A stretch of 64,000 bases of DNA from Pyxicephalus adspersus (taxonomy: Eukaryota > Chordata > Amphibia > Anura > Pyxicephalidae). Shown piece after piece: positions 19,207-31,394 of the stretch. The notes beneath the pieces are model-generated. The model saw only the letters and a program-made list of their open reading frames with translations. It was not told the DNA's origin and did not search any database. The stretch's first letter is position 1. Every line of letters starts with the position of its first letter. The stretch spans positions 153,650,564 to 153,714,563 of the forward strand of contig NC_092859.1 of assembly GCF_032062135.1 (NCBI RefSeq), in the 5' to 3' direction. The translations under genes and the position numbers were made by a program.

Positions 19207-20857
19207 AGGTTGAGAAAGGTTCAGAGAGACAACCTGCTCACCGCCCTGGGACTGCAATTCCATATGGGAGACATGGTTCACGGCTCTGGCCGGTTCCCCT
19301 CCCCCCAGTGGGGTTCTTCTCCTGACCCCGTTGGGGGGGGGCTGACTGGCCAGAGGCCACGTGTGCCCATTCCTGAACAAAGTTAGGGCACAGCGTTCCC
19401 ATACGTTCTCGCCACACTACACCCCTATTAAGGACTCATTATTGAAGGCAGAGGGGAGGGATAGTAGTCCATCCAGGGGATGTAGATTTTCTAAAAATTG
19501 TCCTGGGAATCATACTGTTTTATGGTGGTATATGATGCTATGTTTGTAAAACGCATAAATGACAGTGTTTAGGTTTTGCATAAAAGCTAAACTACTCTCT
19601 TGGCCACCATAAATATATCTAGGAACAATACATTTTTTGATAGGGCTTTGAAAGACTCTTTTCAAAATTTAAGCATTTTAAGGATTTTAAATGTAATCCC
19701 TATGGATTTCTTAAATGTACCATTAAAACTGTTCCATGCTAGAAATGTGTAATGTATACTAGAGTGTTATCTAAAGCAGCAATATCAGCCCATCCAGTTC
19801 ACCTCTGTAAACTACGAAACATCTGAGAGCTAAGGAAGAGGGAATGATGTCTATGCTACTTCTCCACAGATACAATGGAGCATGTGAGCGTTGTCACCCT
19901 AGGACAAGAAGTTTGTTACTAGCAAAAAGTTTAAAAAATAGAACTAATGCAATCACCATATCCAAGAAATTTTACTCCTCGTTATATTTTACATTAGTGC
20001 TCAATGCACTTTAATGTAATATTAACTTTACATGGCTTGATCACCTGTGTAATCCTCTACTGTGTTTTTAGAATATTGCTTCCTGGTGATCCATTGTTTG
20101 CATACAAGCAATTACCTAGAAAGACGCACACCTTCCACACCCACATAGCAACGGCTTGCATCATTCACATCACAACTGAAGCCACAATATTACACACGTA
20201 TGAACTGTCATACCTATGTCCCATGAGCAAGTGTCACATGCATGTATGTAAGGTGGATCAGCTTTCAGTACCTGCAGAGAAAGGATGGGAATGTTACAAT
20301 TCTGCAAAATAGGATACCTGCATTATGTAGTCTGCTACTGGTGTCCCTTCCATTTTAGAAAGTTACTTCCTTAACTTAAGGAATTCTCACTCTCATTTAC
20401 AGCATGCTTATTCCAGGATTGTGACTTGGCCAGGCAATTGGTACTTGGACATGTAGCAGGACACCGAGCTGCACACCCATGATGTCATTCCAATAAGAAC
20501 CTTATGTCTCCCAATATGGACAGACGGAGGATCCAACACTAGTAACACCTCTATGAATAAGCCTAATATTTGCGGAAAACATGGCAGTTCTGGTGGATTT
20601 TCAGTGGGGTTCATTGAAACAAATAAGTTCAGTTTGGGATATGATTTGAGTGCAGCTTGGTGTCTGGGTATATATGCTGGTGGTTGGAAAAGCTTTGTAC
20701 TCGCCTGCACCCATTTCTGGCAGCAGGGGTACCATACATTGGGCTTTTGAAGCAAGGACATCCAAGTCATTGATTGTCAGAAGCTGGCTGGCAATGGCAG
20801 ACATCTTACTTTTCTCATGAATGTTGTAGCTTCAATTAAAGTTGCACACTGTTTGCA
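19207..20857. other. GC-rich patch then unrecognised sequence
   Basis: 19240-19390 is GC-rich, with a G9 run near 19332 and CCACGTGTG near 19357. The remainder is AT-rich. Frames of 95-120 codons (19099-19386 plus, 20408-20770 minus, 20004-20312 plus) lack recognisable domains or consistent splice sites. Confidence 0.4.
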
Positions 20858-21205
20858 TCTGGAGGAAAAGATGTTTAAGCTCTGGGTAAGGAAGGGATTC
20901 TTGTAATGTGGAATCGGCTAGCTCAGGAAGTAGTTTCAGCAATGTCTATAGATTGGTTTAGGAAAAAGCTGGATCATTTCTAGAAGCACAGAATATAACT
21001 GGGGATTAAAGCTTTAAAGTAAAGATAACAGAGACTGCTGATCCAAGGAACATCCGATTGACTCATGGGATCAATAAGGAATTTTTCTTCTGGACCAACT
21101 ATGTCCATAGGGTTTTATATCTAGGATATGTTTATTTTCCTAGTGGTTGAACTTGATGGATTTATGTCTTGTTTCAACCCAACCTGACTTACTATGTACC
21201 TTTGT
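20858..21205 (+). mobile_element. CR1-clade LINE 3' end
   Basis: It encodes worn CR1 C-terminal motifs (a K-F-K-L-R-I-R-K-like start, then N-V-E-S-A-S-S-G in shifted frame) and DNA landmarks GGAGGAAAAGATGTTTAAGC and TGTGGAATCGGCT. The 3' UTR has TATGTCCATAGGGTTTTAT and TTGAACTTGATGGATTTATG. The end TTGAACTTGATGG...TTCAACC has the form of bird CR1 ends. Confidence 0.75.
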
Positions 21206-22349
21206 ATCTAATCTCAGCTCTCTTTGTTCCATCACCGACACCAATATGTTCAGATCTTCAGCCATTTTTATTAGCCGTTATGATGTACTTCCAACTCATG
21301 CGCACAGAAGTTCACTTTTTCCCAGCACATGGGTATGCCAGGATCATACAGGTGTGCAGCTCAGTGTACATTCAGCAGATTGAGAACAGGCAGGTATTTT
21401 TTTTTTATTGCAGAATGGACACTACCTCTCTCATTTGCAATAAGAAGCTGCTTATTTTCAATTGCAAATTGTTTTTAAAGTTTAGTTCCATATAAGTATG
21501 TGTATGAATAACCAAGTGTTATGTTGATACAAATCTTTTTATTAACAATCTTATTGAAGTTCCACCCCAACACTTCTCCTTTTAATGTGATAAAGCTCAC
21601 GGAATGACAATAAAGCAGTGTTGTAACTTCCCTGTACGTGTTCCTGATGTGTGGATTTAGGCTGACTTGCAAGCACATGTCATGCATGAAAGCCTTGTGG
21701 ATAAGAGAAGGAGGAAGGTGTTGAATATTGGGAGTAGTGGTTGACATCACCAGACTGATGGAAGCCAACAGGTGGTTCCATGAAGAATTCTAGCAAGTGG
21801 TTGTGTGGCCATAAGCAAACTGTGATAAGATATTTTGTAACATTGTAATAAATTAAAGATTATACTAAAAACAATTAATATTGAGTCACATGTTTGAAAA
21901 TCAATGATGTGTTGGGTCATTTACTCTAATGAACTGTCAATGAAAATCAAATGTTGCCAGACAGCCAGGAGGATTTGAATGTATTGAAAGTCCAGTTTAG
22001 ATGAATTGATGCCTTCCTTGAGAGATAATGCATTTCACATCCACACCTTCTCCCCCAGCTATGTCTATTAGAAGTTTGTCCTGATACAAGATAGGAGACT
22101 TGCGGGTGCAGAATCCTTCTGCACTTGTTTAGCTTGTTCCTAATTACATTCCTCACTGTCAACTTCTGCCATCTTATTAGCTGCATGCATAGGTCTTATC
22201 TGATAGTAAAGATACAAGACTGATGACTGTGCTCATTACCAGACTGCTCAAAGATAAGATAAGCTTACAGTTATCACTTTCTGAGAAATGTTAAAAAGAA
22301 AGTTGGAAATTGTTGACTTTTTCAATGTGTTTCAGCAGGCAAACACAAT
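21206..22349. other. Nothing recognised
   Basis: AT-rich sequence. Frames of up to 108 codons (21169-21495) have no homology I can name. Confidence 0.4.
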
Positions 22350-22562
22350 AGGCCTGATTTATTAAAGCTTTCCAAAACTAGAGAAGATAGACGATCATGG
22401 GAGAACCTGGGTGATCCAGCAAATTTGAAATGGGTCTGGCCCAGGATTAAAAACATTTACCAACTAATTGCAATAAATCCACTACAGGTTTGCTGGATCA
22501 CCCACCAGGTCTGCCTTGATGGTTTATTTTCCCCAGTCTAGGAGAACTTTAATAAACCCTAA
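22350..22562. mobile_element. Fold-back MITE, copy 3
   Basis: GGCCTGATTTATTAAAGC at the left and GAACTTTAATAAACCC at the right. The inner arm GGGTGATCCAGCAAATTTG is complementary to CAGGTTTGCTGGATCACCC. Confidence 0.8.
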
Positions 22563-22574
22563 TTGAAATAATGC

Positions 22575-22882
22575 CTACAAATAATATCCAGGAAAAGTAC
22601 ATTTTCCTTTGGAATTATATACTTTGGAAAAAGAAAGTACACCCTTGGCCTCAGAAGCTGGTATTGACCACTTTATTGGAAATAATGTCTTTACAGTGTT
22701 GTGGTCTTTTGTGGCCACTACTCCAGACAGAACTCTTTAGGTTGCAAAATTGCCAACTCAAAACCTTCTATTTCTTCTTTTAAGCTGCTGATTTGCTATT
22801 TGCTTTTAATAATTTAATAATTGATGTCTTGAAAGATCTATTTCTGAATAATCTTCCACTTTTAGACAGAAGGCCTCTATAC

Positions 22883-22925
<43 letters not shown>

Positions 22926-23420
22926 CAAAAATATTGTAATCGGTTGTAGAATGTATGGCTGACTTGATTTCAGCAAGGTAAACAAGCCCTGAAACAGCAA
23001 AGCAACTCCAAAGCATAACATTTAAGCCATTGTGGATCACAGTTGGTATGAAGTTTTTTCCTTAAATGATTTCTTCGATTGCAACAAAATTATATCTTAT
23101 TACTACAATCAACAATGATTTCTTTGCTTGATTAGTGAACAGAACTTTGATCCAGAATGCTTGGTCCTTCCCTATATGTGGAAAACAGTAGTCTAGCTGT
23201 AATTATATATTAATTTGGACACAAAAGATTTTTTCTTGCAGGCTCCAGTACCAAGTATTTACATTGATTCTATCTCTTCTGTGATACCAGCTCCAGGGGT
23301 TACCTGAGGATCCTGCAATCAAGTTTTTCTTGGAGGCTTCCAAGCATCAGATTGTTAGCTTTTGGGTTAAATTTGCTGGGCTGGCCAGTTCTGGACAAAT
23401 TAGAGGTTGTTTGGAGTCTA
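22575..23420 (-). pseudogene. Tc1/mariner transposon relic, minus strand
   Basis: Read on the minus strand, the landmarks of a Tc1-like transposase appear in order: a part near 23380 (complement of GCTGGGCTGGCCAGTTCTGG), one near 23300, then near 23030 a stretch reading like TPTVIHNGLNVMLWSCFAVSG, in a family where I-P-T-V-x-H-G-G-x-x-M-x-W is typical. A GTACACCCTTG-type end lies near 22640. Stops, frameshifts and an inserted (AT)n run make it dead. The family call is confident; the boundaries are not. Confidence 0.6.
22886..22921. repeat. (AT)n microsatellite in the Tc1 relic
   Basis: About 34 bp of uninterrupted TA dinucleotides. Confidence 0.95.
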
Positions 23421-24637
23421 TGTAGAATTTTTTTGATTGATTTGAAATAATTCCAGATTTGTGGTAGGGAGTCAGAAGGTGACCTGTAAGTGAAAGAGAA
23501 GCTGCAGCAGAGAAGGATCTTTTCCTAAGGCATGGCTTTATTGTCTCTGGATCGACAGAAATACAAACACAAGCAGGTAAAACAGTTCACACATATATGT
23601 ATTTCATCCTTGTGTCTGTTTTTTTGGAGTTTACCTTCAAATATCTTATTTCTTTGTCTGGTCAGAACAGTTGGCTTTTATAGTGTTACAAAATGGGATA
23701 TGTTCTACTGTTCCCAATGTCAGCTTCCAGTGAACTTGGACAATCAGATTGCATTCCTACGTTTTGGTTACAAAGAGATAGTTTGTTGGCTGTACTGGCC
23801 AAAGAAAGATAAAACATTCTGTTCCGAACAACAAAAATCTGTGTTGTATTGTATCCTAAAGACGAACTAAAGTGACTATTTTTATATCCTCAATTTAAAT
23901 AAAACAAAATGCTGAAGCAAGTAAAACCATTACCTTATGGTAAATGGAACTCAGAAAACACTGGGAAGAGCTTTTCATGTGTTACAAACAGCAAAGCAAA
24001 CAGGGTTTTCCAATCACAATACGTATGATTTAGGGCTTTCCAGGGCAGTGCTTGTGTTGTGGTGTTATTCATTATCAATAGCATCCCAATGCATTAACCT
24101 AACACATGAGTTGTAAGGATTTGTGATGCACTGCTGATAGGGCACATCATTTGTTTTGTTTGTTCTGCCACATTGACTGCCAATTCCTTTACATGGGCTG
24201 GCTTGACATAATGTACATTAAGGTGCAATATAACTCCAATATTACTTCTCCATACCAAGAAGAACCAAGAGTGGTGGGATGCATTTTCCGGTATCTGATA
24301 CAAATGCAAGAACAGTCCAAATTACAATAGTTTGAATATGGCAAGTTCATACCAATACACGGTCTTCGTCAGGGCTGGAAGAGAATGAGACATTTCCAAT
24401 GATGGCCAACACCAGCTTCCATTCCCACATACTGTTGGATGGGATAGGAAGGACCACGTTAGACTGAAACCCAATCTCTGGAGCATGTTGTAGGCCTGAA
24501 AGATGCTACTAGTGTTACTTATGATGAAGTGATTAGGAGATGACACTGAATTCACGTTTATGGCATTTATTCTTTCCAGGAATCCCTCTGTACAACTGGT
24601 TCTCTATGACATACATACCCAAAATGCACCTTATTAT
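23421..24637. other. Nothing firmly recognised
   Basis: A 112-codon plus-strand frame (23532-23870) with a hydrophobic N-terminal part is the longest, but it has no known motif. 24020-24250 (GTGATGCACTGCTGATAGG, GGGCTGGCTTGACATAATG) may be a worn frog repeat. Confidence 0.35.
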
Positions 24638-24965
24638 TAATATTATTATTATTATTAATATTATACATTATTTATATAGCGCCAACACATTACACAGTGC
24701 AGTCCATAGTCATATCACTAGCTGTCCCTCAAATGGACTCACAATCCAATGTCCCTACCATAGTCATATGTCATTAATAATTGATAATAAACCTAACTGC
24801 ATGTTTTTGGAATGTGGGAGGAAACCAGAGTACCCAGAGGAAACCCACACAAAGATAGGGAGAACCTGCAAACTCCATGCAGATAATGTCCTGGCTGCAA
24901 TTCAAACCTAGGACCTAGAGCTGGAAAGGCCGGAGTGCTAACTTCTAAACCCCCGTGCTGCCCAC
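24638..24965 (-). mobile_element. tRNA-derived SINE with L2-type tail, minus strand
   Basis: The complement of the 1669-1987 element: (ATT)n, TTATATAGCGCCAACACATT, CTGCATGTTTTTGGAATG, GGAGAACCTGCAAACTCC and a B-box-like TTCAAACCTAGG. The body is better preserved than in the first copy. Confidence 0.85.
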
Positions 24966-25159
24966 CTCCAAAATGATATTCACCCTGCAGCCACCCCATA
25001 CCTACACAGCCTCTGAAAATATTTTCTTGGCACAGGCATTTGCAGAGTTTGGTCTACACATATGTCAGGAAATAGATTCCGGGAAAATTATCAAGAATAG
25101 CTGTATGGCTATGAACTGTTCACAATGTGTAAATCACTGGAAGCTTTGTTCATAATTGT

Positions 25160-25540
25160 TAAAGCAGAACTATATTCTTTATTATATAAAAAAACATTTT
25201 TTAGATGACAGTCAATGTTATTCTGCTATAAAAAAATAAAAAAAAACAAAATACCTCCTGTTCACAATTTTCTCTAAAAGTACAGCTCAGTGTGCAGCCT
25301 CAGCATAGCTGGAAATGAATGAACGCCCATGCACATGTGTAGGAGTAATGTCATTCCAGTCTGACTATTTAAGACCCAGATCCTGGAATAGAATTGGGTG
25401 ATGGTGAAAGGGAAAGGTGAGTTTAGTGGAAAAGTTGTGAACAGACAGGTACTCTTATTTTACTGCAGCAAAGTCCTCACCTGTCTCTTCTCCAATAAAA
25501 GTCCTGCTTGCTCTTATTTTTTTCATATGTTAAGTTTTGT
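25160..25540 (+). repeat. Dispersed frog-type repeat (AAAGCAGAACTA family)
   Basis: Begins TTAAAGCAGAACTATATTC and contains a promoter-like AGGTGAGTTTAGTGG segment. It is related to repeats at 40328 and 45050, which share AAAGCAGAACTAAACCC or GGTTTAGTTCTGCTC ends. Confidence 0.45.
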
Positions 25541-26655
25541 TTCACTTTAATAAAAACGCTGGAGAAGGGTAAGGAACCCTGGAGATCCATTTGTCTTTTC
25601 AATGCTGAGCCTACTGCACTTTATTAATTTGCCCCCTTTAGCAAGAAACGGAGTTAACCTGCATTGGAGAAACAAGGCTATAAAGAGGGGAGTCACCAAC
25701 CTCAGATCTCCATAGATCAGCAGTTTTAGAGCAGGCCTGATACAGTTTTTGGAAAATGATTGTTTCCATTCAGCGCAAGAAATCCTTGTTTAAATCTCTT
25801 TTAATAATTCATAACATAGAAATAATATAAAATCAAAGCTCTGTGTCATAAAGTCATAAAGCAGCAAGTTCCAACATACCCATTGCACATGGATTTCATA
25901 CATACCAATTCTGCAGTAATAATACTTCTGGTTGTTTTACCTAATTATATTAATCTCAGAATGTTACCTTGTATTTAAGGATAATCTGTATAAAACGTAG
26001 AGCAATACAGTTTTAGCATGTCCCTGCCTGAACCATTGATACCTTTTACTAGTTTTTAGAAAGCACAAGTTCTCAATGTGCGGTACGTGTGCTACATGTC
26101 ATAGGCATGGAAGAATTGTGATTCTTAAAGCCACATAATAGCAGAATAGCCTTAGCAAAGGCTGAATCTTATATTATATACTGTAACATTGGTACAATAC
26201 AAGACTGAGCAATTAAATCTTTCACCCAAAGGACTGGTCCTCTAATATTGGAAGAAAAACAGAACAGACACTTGATCCCTCTTCGTGCAACATCTATTAT
26301 ACTGTGCAAAATGCCAAATACCTAGGGGCTCATAACAAATGGTGATATGTATATAGGGGCTGATTTACTAAAGGCTGTTCATTTAGCAAGGTAAATTGGT
26401 ATTAAGGAATAATTCACTCAGGGAATCCAATGAAAATTAAGTTTGCACAGAATACTTATTTACATGCAAGAAATTCTAATCATGCAGGATTTCTCCTTTC
26501 ACATTGGACGGCTGGGGTTAGCAGATCATCATCTCATTTATTAAGTTAAGTGAAATATTCTTTGCAGAGTTTGTTATGTGATCAACCTATAATTATGTAA
26601 TAAATCAACCTCAAAGTGACAATATGGAGTGAACTAATTATTTATTTTTATATAA
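25541..26655. other. Nothing recognised
   Basis: AT-rich, no long frames and no clear repeat family. Confidence 0.4.
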
Positions 26656-26657
26656 AA

Positions 26658-26845
26658 AATAAGTATATTGTGTGTTACTCCCCCCACGTCTTAGATTGTA
26701 AGCTCTTCGGGGCAGGGTCCTCTCCTCCTGTGTCACTGTCTGTATCTGTCTGTCATTTGCAACCTCTATTTAATGTACAGCGCTGTGTAAGATGTTGGGG
26801 CTATATAAATCTGTTTAATATTAATATTATTGTTAATAATAATAT
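26658..26845 (+). repeat. L2-clade LINE 3' end
   Basis: TTGTGTGTTACTCCCCCCAC, TTGTAAGCTCTTCGGGGC and GGGGCTATATAAATCTG with an (ATT)n-like tail. Confidence 0.85.
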
Positions 26846-27627
26846 TAACTAACATAGTTGGAGGTAAGCTCCAGAACCATGCCTGGTCACTAACTGGTCA
26901 CTACTGTTCAACAGAGCTTTAGCGATGAATATAAGGTGTTCATGAACATTCAGCAAATGTATGTTCTTTTTTTGTCTGTGATTGGTAGTGAATACAGTGA
27001 GGTTATGTTCAGTTTTAGTACCCAATTATCTGCAAGGGAGGGATGTTTCTCTGCTGGAGTATCCAAAAAATATTGATGATTCAGCCCACCAGGACCCCCT
27101 CTGTAATTTAAACTGATAGGTGAGGTGGAACAGTTTTCCATTCCACATGGAACTTCAGAGATGTCCTACATTGAGGAAGCTGTGCCTAAAAAACAAGAAG
27201 AGGGCAAAGATATGACTGCTGACATCCATGCCTTCTTCTGTTTCTCCGTGTAGTCATCTTGTAATAAGACAGGGATTTGCTTCCTCGTGTCAAAGCTGCC
27301 CCTAAGATGACCGGTAATCCGATGACTGGTGGGATAGTAAAGAAAAATCAGTGTAGCGTAGATTAACAGAATGAATGAAACAAAAGCAGGGTGATCCTTG
27401 TACTGCAGATCCTCAGGTACAGCTTCCTCTCCAGCAAGGAGAACACCGGGCAACACAGAAGTGATATACAAAACTCATCCAAACCTTAAAGGACTAAGGA
27501 CCATTTCAGACCTATGGTGAGCTGTAATGTTCTGCCTTGGGCTCAACTGTGGTCAGGTTGTCAATTGTGGAGAGGCTATATATTTTCTGAATGAATTCAG
27601 AACAAAGCATTTTTTCAAGTACTGCTT
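26846..27627 (-). other. Unexplained open frame region
   Basis: On the minus strand one frame is open from 27471 to the stop at 27166 (about 100 codons, no ATG at its head), then continues in the same frame after a single stop down to 26950. It has a hydrophobic stretch FVSFILLIYATLIFLYY (about residues 30-46 of the first part). No family is recognised. It may be the remains of a mobile element or chance. Confidence 0.25.
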
Positions 27628-27745
27628 GTCACCCTTACAGCCAAAAAGATCATTGGTGTCAGTTAAACTGACCTGAGAGGCACAAATTGCTTATTGCTCA
27701 AGGAACCCCCAGCAACCTCTGGAGGAACCTGGTTGAGAAGGATTG
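27628..27745 (+). mobile_element. hAT-type MITE fragment (right half)
   Basis: CCCTTACAGCCAAAAAGATC through AGCAACCTCTGGAGGAACC and TGGTTGAGAAGG, the right end of the family. Confidence 0.6.
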
Positions 27746-28216
27746 TCTGAGACTATTGTCTCCTATGATTAAATGTAAAGAACCCTAGCCCAACCTTTCA
27801 GTAGGCTATTAGAACCAAAGGACTTATTCCTACATAGGTCTGATCATCCCTAATCATTATTACCATTCCTAGATAATACCAAAAAATAGCAACATTTCAC
27901 TTTTTTTAATATGAGTCTAATAGGTTAATTAGGAAAAATAGGTCTTTTGTGCAAAATAATTACTTGATACCTTTATTAGCCCTATCAACAATTTTTTTAT
28001 GTAATATGTCAGTGGCTTTTAGGATTTGTAGACATTTCAGTTGTTGTTATGGCATTTCCCCCACAATTAGGATTTGCAATTTCCCTTTATTTAGTGGTTA
28101 CTCGTACGCAATTAAATTGCAACATGCAGGATATTACCGTAGTGTAACCGGATATTATGTGTTTGCAGTGCTGCAGCCTGAAGTGTGTAACTTACTTTTT
28201 CCTAAATATTAGTCTA

Positions 28217-28499
28217 GAGTGGCCTTTCTCTGCATTTTTAACATGGGGGAACCATTGAAATGACTTGCAGGTCTTCAAGGAACCCCTTCTATAATTACTA
28301 TATCCACAGCTCACAGTATATTAGTGTGGTGGTCAGTGGGAAGAATAGCTCTTACATTGCTGACCATTGGGAAGAATGTTACCTTTACAGATAGCCAAAA
28401 GATCATTGGGATAACCTTAACTGACCTGAGAGGAGCAAACTGCTCATTAATCAAGGAACCCCCAGCAACCTTTGGAGGAACCCTGGTCCAGAAGCAGTG
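28217..28499 (+). mobile_element. hAT-type MITE, nearly full length
   Basis: Starts AGAGTGGCCTTTCTCTGC (a worn CAGTGTTTCTCAACC-type end), includes ACATGGGGGAACCATTGAAA, CAGCTCACAGTATATTAG and GATCATTGGGATAACC, and ends with a decayed GTCCAGAAGCAGTG. Confidence 0.65.
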
Positions 28500-28750
28500 G
28501 ACTAATGTAATGGTATCTATCAGTATCAATAACACAGCAGTATATGTTCTTTTTCTGAAGACGCCTGTAACATGTTTTAGCTATTGATCCTGTAAATAAG
28601 TAAATTCATTTTTCCACTTTATATGATGAGTGACAGTGCCAGCAATGAAAGCAATACATAAAACAGGTTCCAATCCAGTTTTAGGCCCCAGACATTTATT
28701 AAGTGGGGGCTACAAATGTACAACATTTTAGGTTCCTGCACCCCAGCCAG

Positions 28751-28819
28751 TGGGTCTGATTTATTAAAGCTCTCCAAGACTGGAAAAGACAAACTATCAT
28801 GGGGGATCCAGCAAACCTG
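28751..28819 (+). mobile_element. Fold-back MITE, left arm only
   Basis: GGTCTGATTTATTAAAGC to GATCCAGCAAACCTGG, then an abrupt switch into CR1 sequence at about 28816-28820. The right arm is missing. Confidence 0.65.
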
Positions 28820-29225
28820 GAGGAAAAGAAGTTTAAGCTCCGGATANNNNNNNNNNNNNNNNNNNNNNNNNNNNNNNNNNNNNNNNNNNNNNNNNNNNNN
28901 NNNNNNNNNNNNNNNNNNNNNNNNNNNNNNNNNNNNNNNNNNNNNNNNNNNNNNNNNNNNNNNNNNNNNNNNNNNNNNNNNNNNNNNNNNNNNNNNNNNN
29001 NNNNNNNNNNNNNNNNNNNNNNNNNNNNNNNNNNNNNNNNNNNNNNNNNNNNNNNNNNNNNNNNNNNNNNNNNNNNNNNNNNNNNNNNNNNNNNNNNNNN
29101 NNNNNNNNNNNNNNTCTTCTGGATCAACTATGTCCATAGGGTTTTATCTGGGATATGTTTATTTCCCTGGAGGTTGAACTTGATGGTCTTTTTTCAACCT
29201 TACTAACTATTAAACTATTAAAATT
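28820..29225 (+). mobile_element. CR1-clade LINE 3' end, interrupted by a gap
   Basis: AGGAAAAGAAGTTTAAGCTC before the Ns and CTGGATCAACTATGTCCATA, GGTTGAACTTGATGGTC after them match 20858-21205. The missing middle is about the size of the gap, so this is one copy. Confidence 0.75.
28847..29114. other. Assembly gap (268 Ns)
   Basis: Unresolved bases inside the CR1 copy. Frames across it are not real. Confidence 1.
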
Positions 29226-30190
29226 GCAATTACAATCTACACCTTCAACACTAAACCAGAAATCCCTTTAGGAATAATAATTTACTTCTGGTTCCTGAAC
29301 AACAAATGCTGTCACTGTAAAGGGAATGGATCAGTGAAATATGGGAATGTTTAGGCAGATATTTCCTGACCAATCAATGCTACTTTTATTTTATAATGGA
29401 TTTTAAAGAAATTATAAATGGGACCAGGTTTACTTGAGTAACACTTACTTTGCAAGCCCCAAACTTAAAGCAAACACACAGAGTAGTTGCTGTGACTTTG
29501 TTTTTGTGATTGTCCATATCGCAGAATATACAGAAGCCAGAGCCAGGCAAATAGAATTTTCAAAAGGCGATCACTGATAAAAGCTTTTATAATTATTTTT
29601 TTTTTTAATTCACATGCTGACAATGTGTATGGTATTGAAATACCAGGTACAAGTAAATATAATCCGCAGAGGAATGTGGAGTGGTATGTGTTTATACAAC
29701 TTATGGCAGTTAAAATTCTTGAAGTGTGTACACAATTTCTAGAGAATGGCTCATTAACCATTGAAGAACAGAAGACCTGGAACAAAGGGAGAGAGCTTGT
29801 GTTAGATTTTATTTTCTAACCTTACAAATATGTCCGGTGTACTCTGGTTCCATCAATTCACATATCACTCAATGTATAGCATGGTCTTGGTGACCCAGAA
29901 GGATGATGGAAATCCTGGTCCAAGTAAGGAGACGCCACCAGTAGGGACGTCCGAGCTATTGGTTTTCTCATTACCAATGTCATACAATGGCTCCATTTGT
30001 GAAATAAGTAGGGTAATGCCAAAGCTTTTTGTACCTCGGTCAGTTAAGGTAAGCTCACCCCTAAAACTCTACGGGAGCCCAATTATTGGGGGGCAATTTT
30101 TAAGGAAACATTTTTACACCTTTTCTAGTTTGTCCCAATTATAAAATTGGTGATCACCTGAAAAATATGACCATGTCCAGGTTGATCAAT
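29226..30190. other. No recognised feature; two modest plus-strand frames
   Basis: Frames at 29625-29819 (64 codons, ending TIEEQKTWNKGRELVLDFIF) and 29830-30144 (104 codons) look protein-like in composition. The latter passes a donor-like AAGGTAAGCTC near 30048. No family recognised. Confidence 0.3.
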
Positions 30191-30260
30191 ATTTTATTAA
30201 TGAAAACTTTATTGTATTGTTTGATATATTTATAAAGAGATGAACAGCAGGGCTTTATTG

Positions 30261-30365
30261 TCAGGTAGAATTTACCATTTTGATAGTGGAGCCACATACG
30301 CCATAACGGGGGTCAGTGGTGTTGGTTTCAAATTCAGATTGACGAACAGCAGCCACAGGAACAGT
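30261..30365 (-). CDS. Possible terminal exon of an unknown minus-strand gene
   Basis: On the minus strand, ACTGATTTCCTGTAG ending at 30366 is a good splice acceptor. From 30365 one frame stays open for 34 codons to a TGA (30261-30263): it starts TVPVAAVRQSEFE, then has T-D-P-R-Y-G-V-C-G-S-T-I-K. Three AATAAA polyadenylation signals follow on the same strand (30254-30259, 30208-30213, 30193-30198). That order is what a last exon looks like. A second frame is also open (to TAA at 30272-30274), so the reading is not certain, and I do not recognise the protein. If real, the gene body lies to the right in the same orientation as hk2, but no partner exon was found. Confidence 0.3.
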   Translation of the reverse strand, partial: TVPVAAVRQSEFETNTTDPRYGVCGSTIKMVNST

Positions 30366-30473
30366 CTACAGGAAATCAGTTACTCTATTCAAGTAATTGT
30401 AAATTAATTAGTTGTCGTAATAGTGGTTTGGTGATTAAAGCCCTGATCACCATGGTAAAAAATCTGATTAGTC

Positions 30474-30595
30474 CCCTCCTCCTGTGTCACGGTCTGCCAA
30501 TTGCAACCCCTCTTTAATGTACAGCGCTGCGTAATATGTTGGCGCTATATGAATCCTGTTTATTAATAATATTATTAATATTAATAATAATACCC
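30474..30595 (+). repeat. L2-clade LINE 3' end (short)
   Basis: CCTCCTGTGTCACGGTCTG, TTTAATGTACAGCGCTGCG and GTTGGCGCTATATGAATC with an (AATATT)-type tail. Confidence 0.85.
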
Positions 30596-30982
30596 TATTA
30601 CTGATGGCCTAATATAAGGAGGGATTTTTTGTGCAAAAATGGGAACAAAGAAGCGGAATAATACTAATTCAACTTTGAGGAAAGTGCTGTAAGTAATTTT
30701 GTAAATCTTCTTGTGTAAACATTGTGTGATGCAATCTTATTTATTACCAAATAAACCACTGTCCACTTTACAAATGCAGAACAGAACTTCTGATGATTCC
30801 AACACTTCACAAGAAAAATATCAGCTGACAGTTATACAGTGCAGGACTGAATATGAACCCAGCTTCTAGTGCCCTGGTTGAGAAATACTCATATAAGTTA
30901 AGGTTACGGGACTTTATAAAAGCAAAAAACTCTTCCAATGGTGATTGCATTGCTGATTCGGTGTGTTCTTTATTCCTTATAG

Positions 30983-31394
30983 CAGGGGTGTCAAACCCTG
31001 GCTCAGGGGCCAAATCTGGCCCTCAATGTCCTTTTTGGCCCCCAAAGGAATCCTAAATATGAACTGCAGCTGGCCCACAGCTGCATTGAAATAGCGCCGC
31101 TACTACAATTCCTGGCATCACTGGCGTCTATAGACCAGCCGACTCTCTGTCTATGTGTGGCCCCGCATTGGTCTGTTTTATAGATCCAAATAATGCCGGG
31201 AATTTTAGTAGCAGTGCTATTTCAATGAAGAGGGAGTTTCAGCGGCAAAACCTCTTTGTTTCCATAGGAAAAGGGTTTATATCTAATGAGATGGAAACAT
31301 TTCCTCACTTTTTTCAATAAATTTCAAGGTTGGCCCATGACTTTGTCTAGGTTTTTAATTTTGGCCCTCTGTGTATTTGAGTTTGACACCCCTA
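30983..31394. mobile_element. hAT-type MITE with perfect 8-bp target duplication
   Basis: Ends CAGGGGTGTCAAAC and GTTTGACACCCCTA are inverted repeats of the hAT type. The element is flanked on both sides by CCTTATAG (30975-30982 and 31395-31402). It is 412 bp, has no transposase, and contains internal pairs such as GGCCAAATCTGGCCCTC and TTTTGGCCCTCTGTG. Non-autonomous and relatively young by the intact duplication. Confidence 0.92.

Noticed and set aside
28619..29206. Frames across the second gap
   Set aside because: Mostly N inside a CR1 copy.
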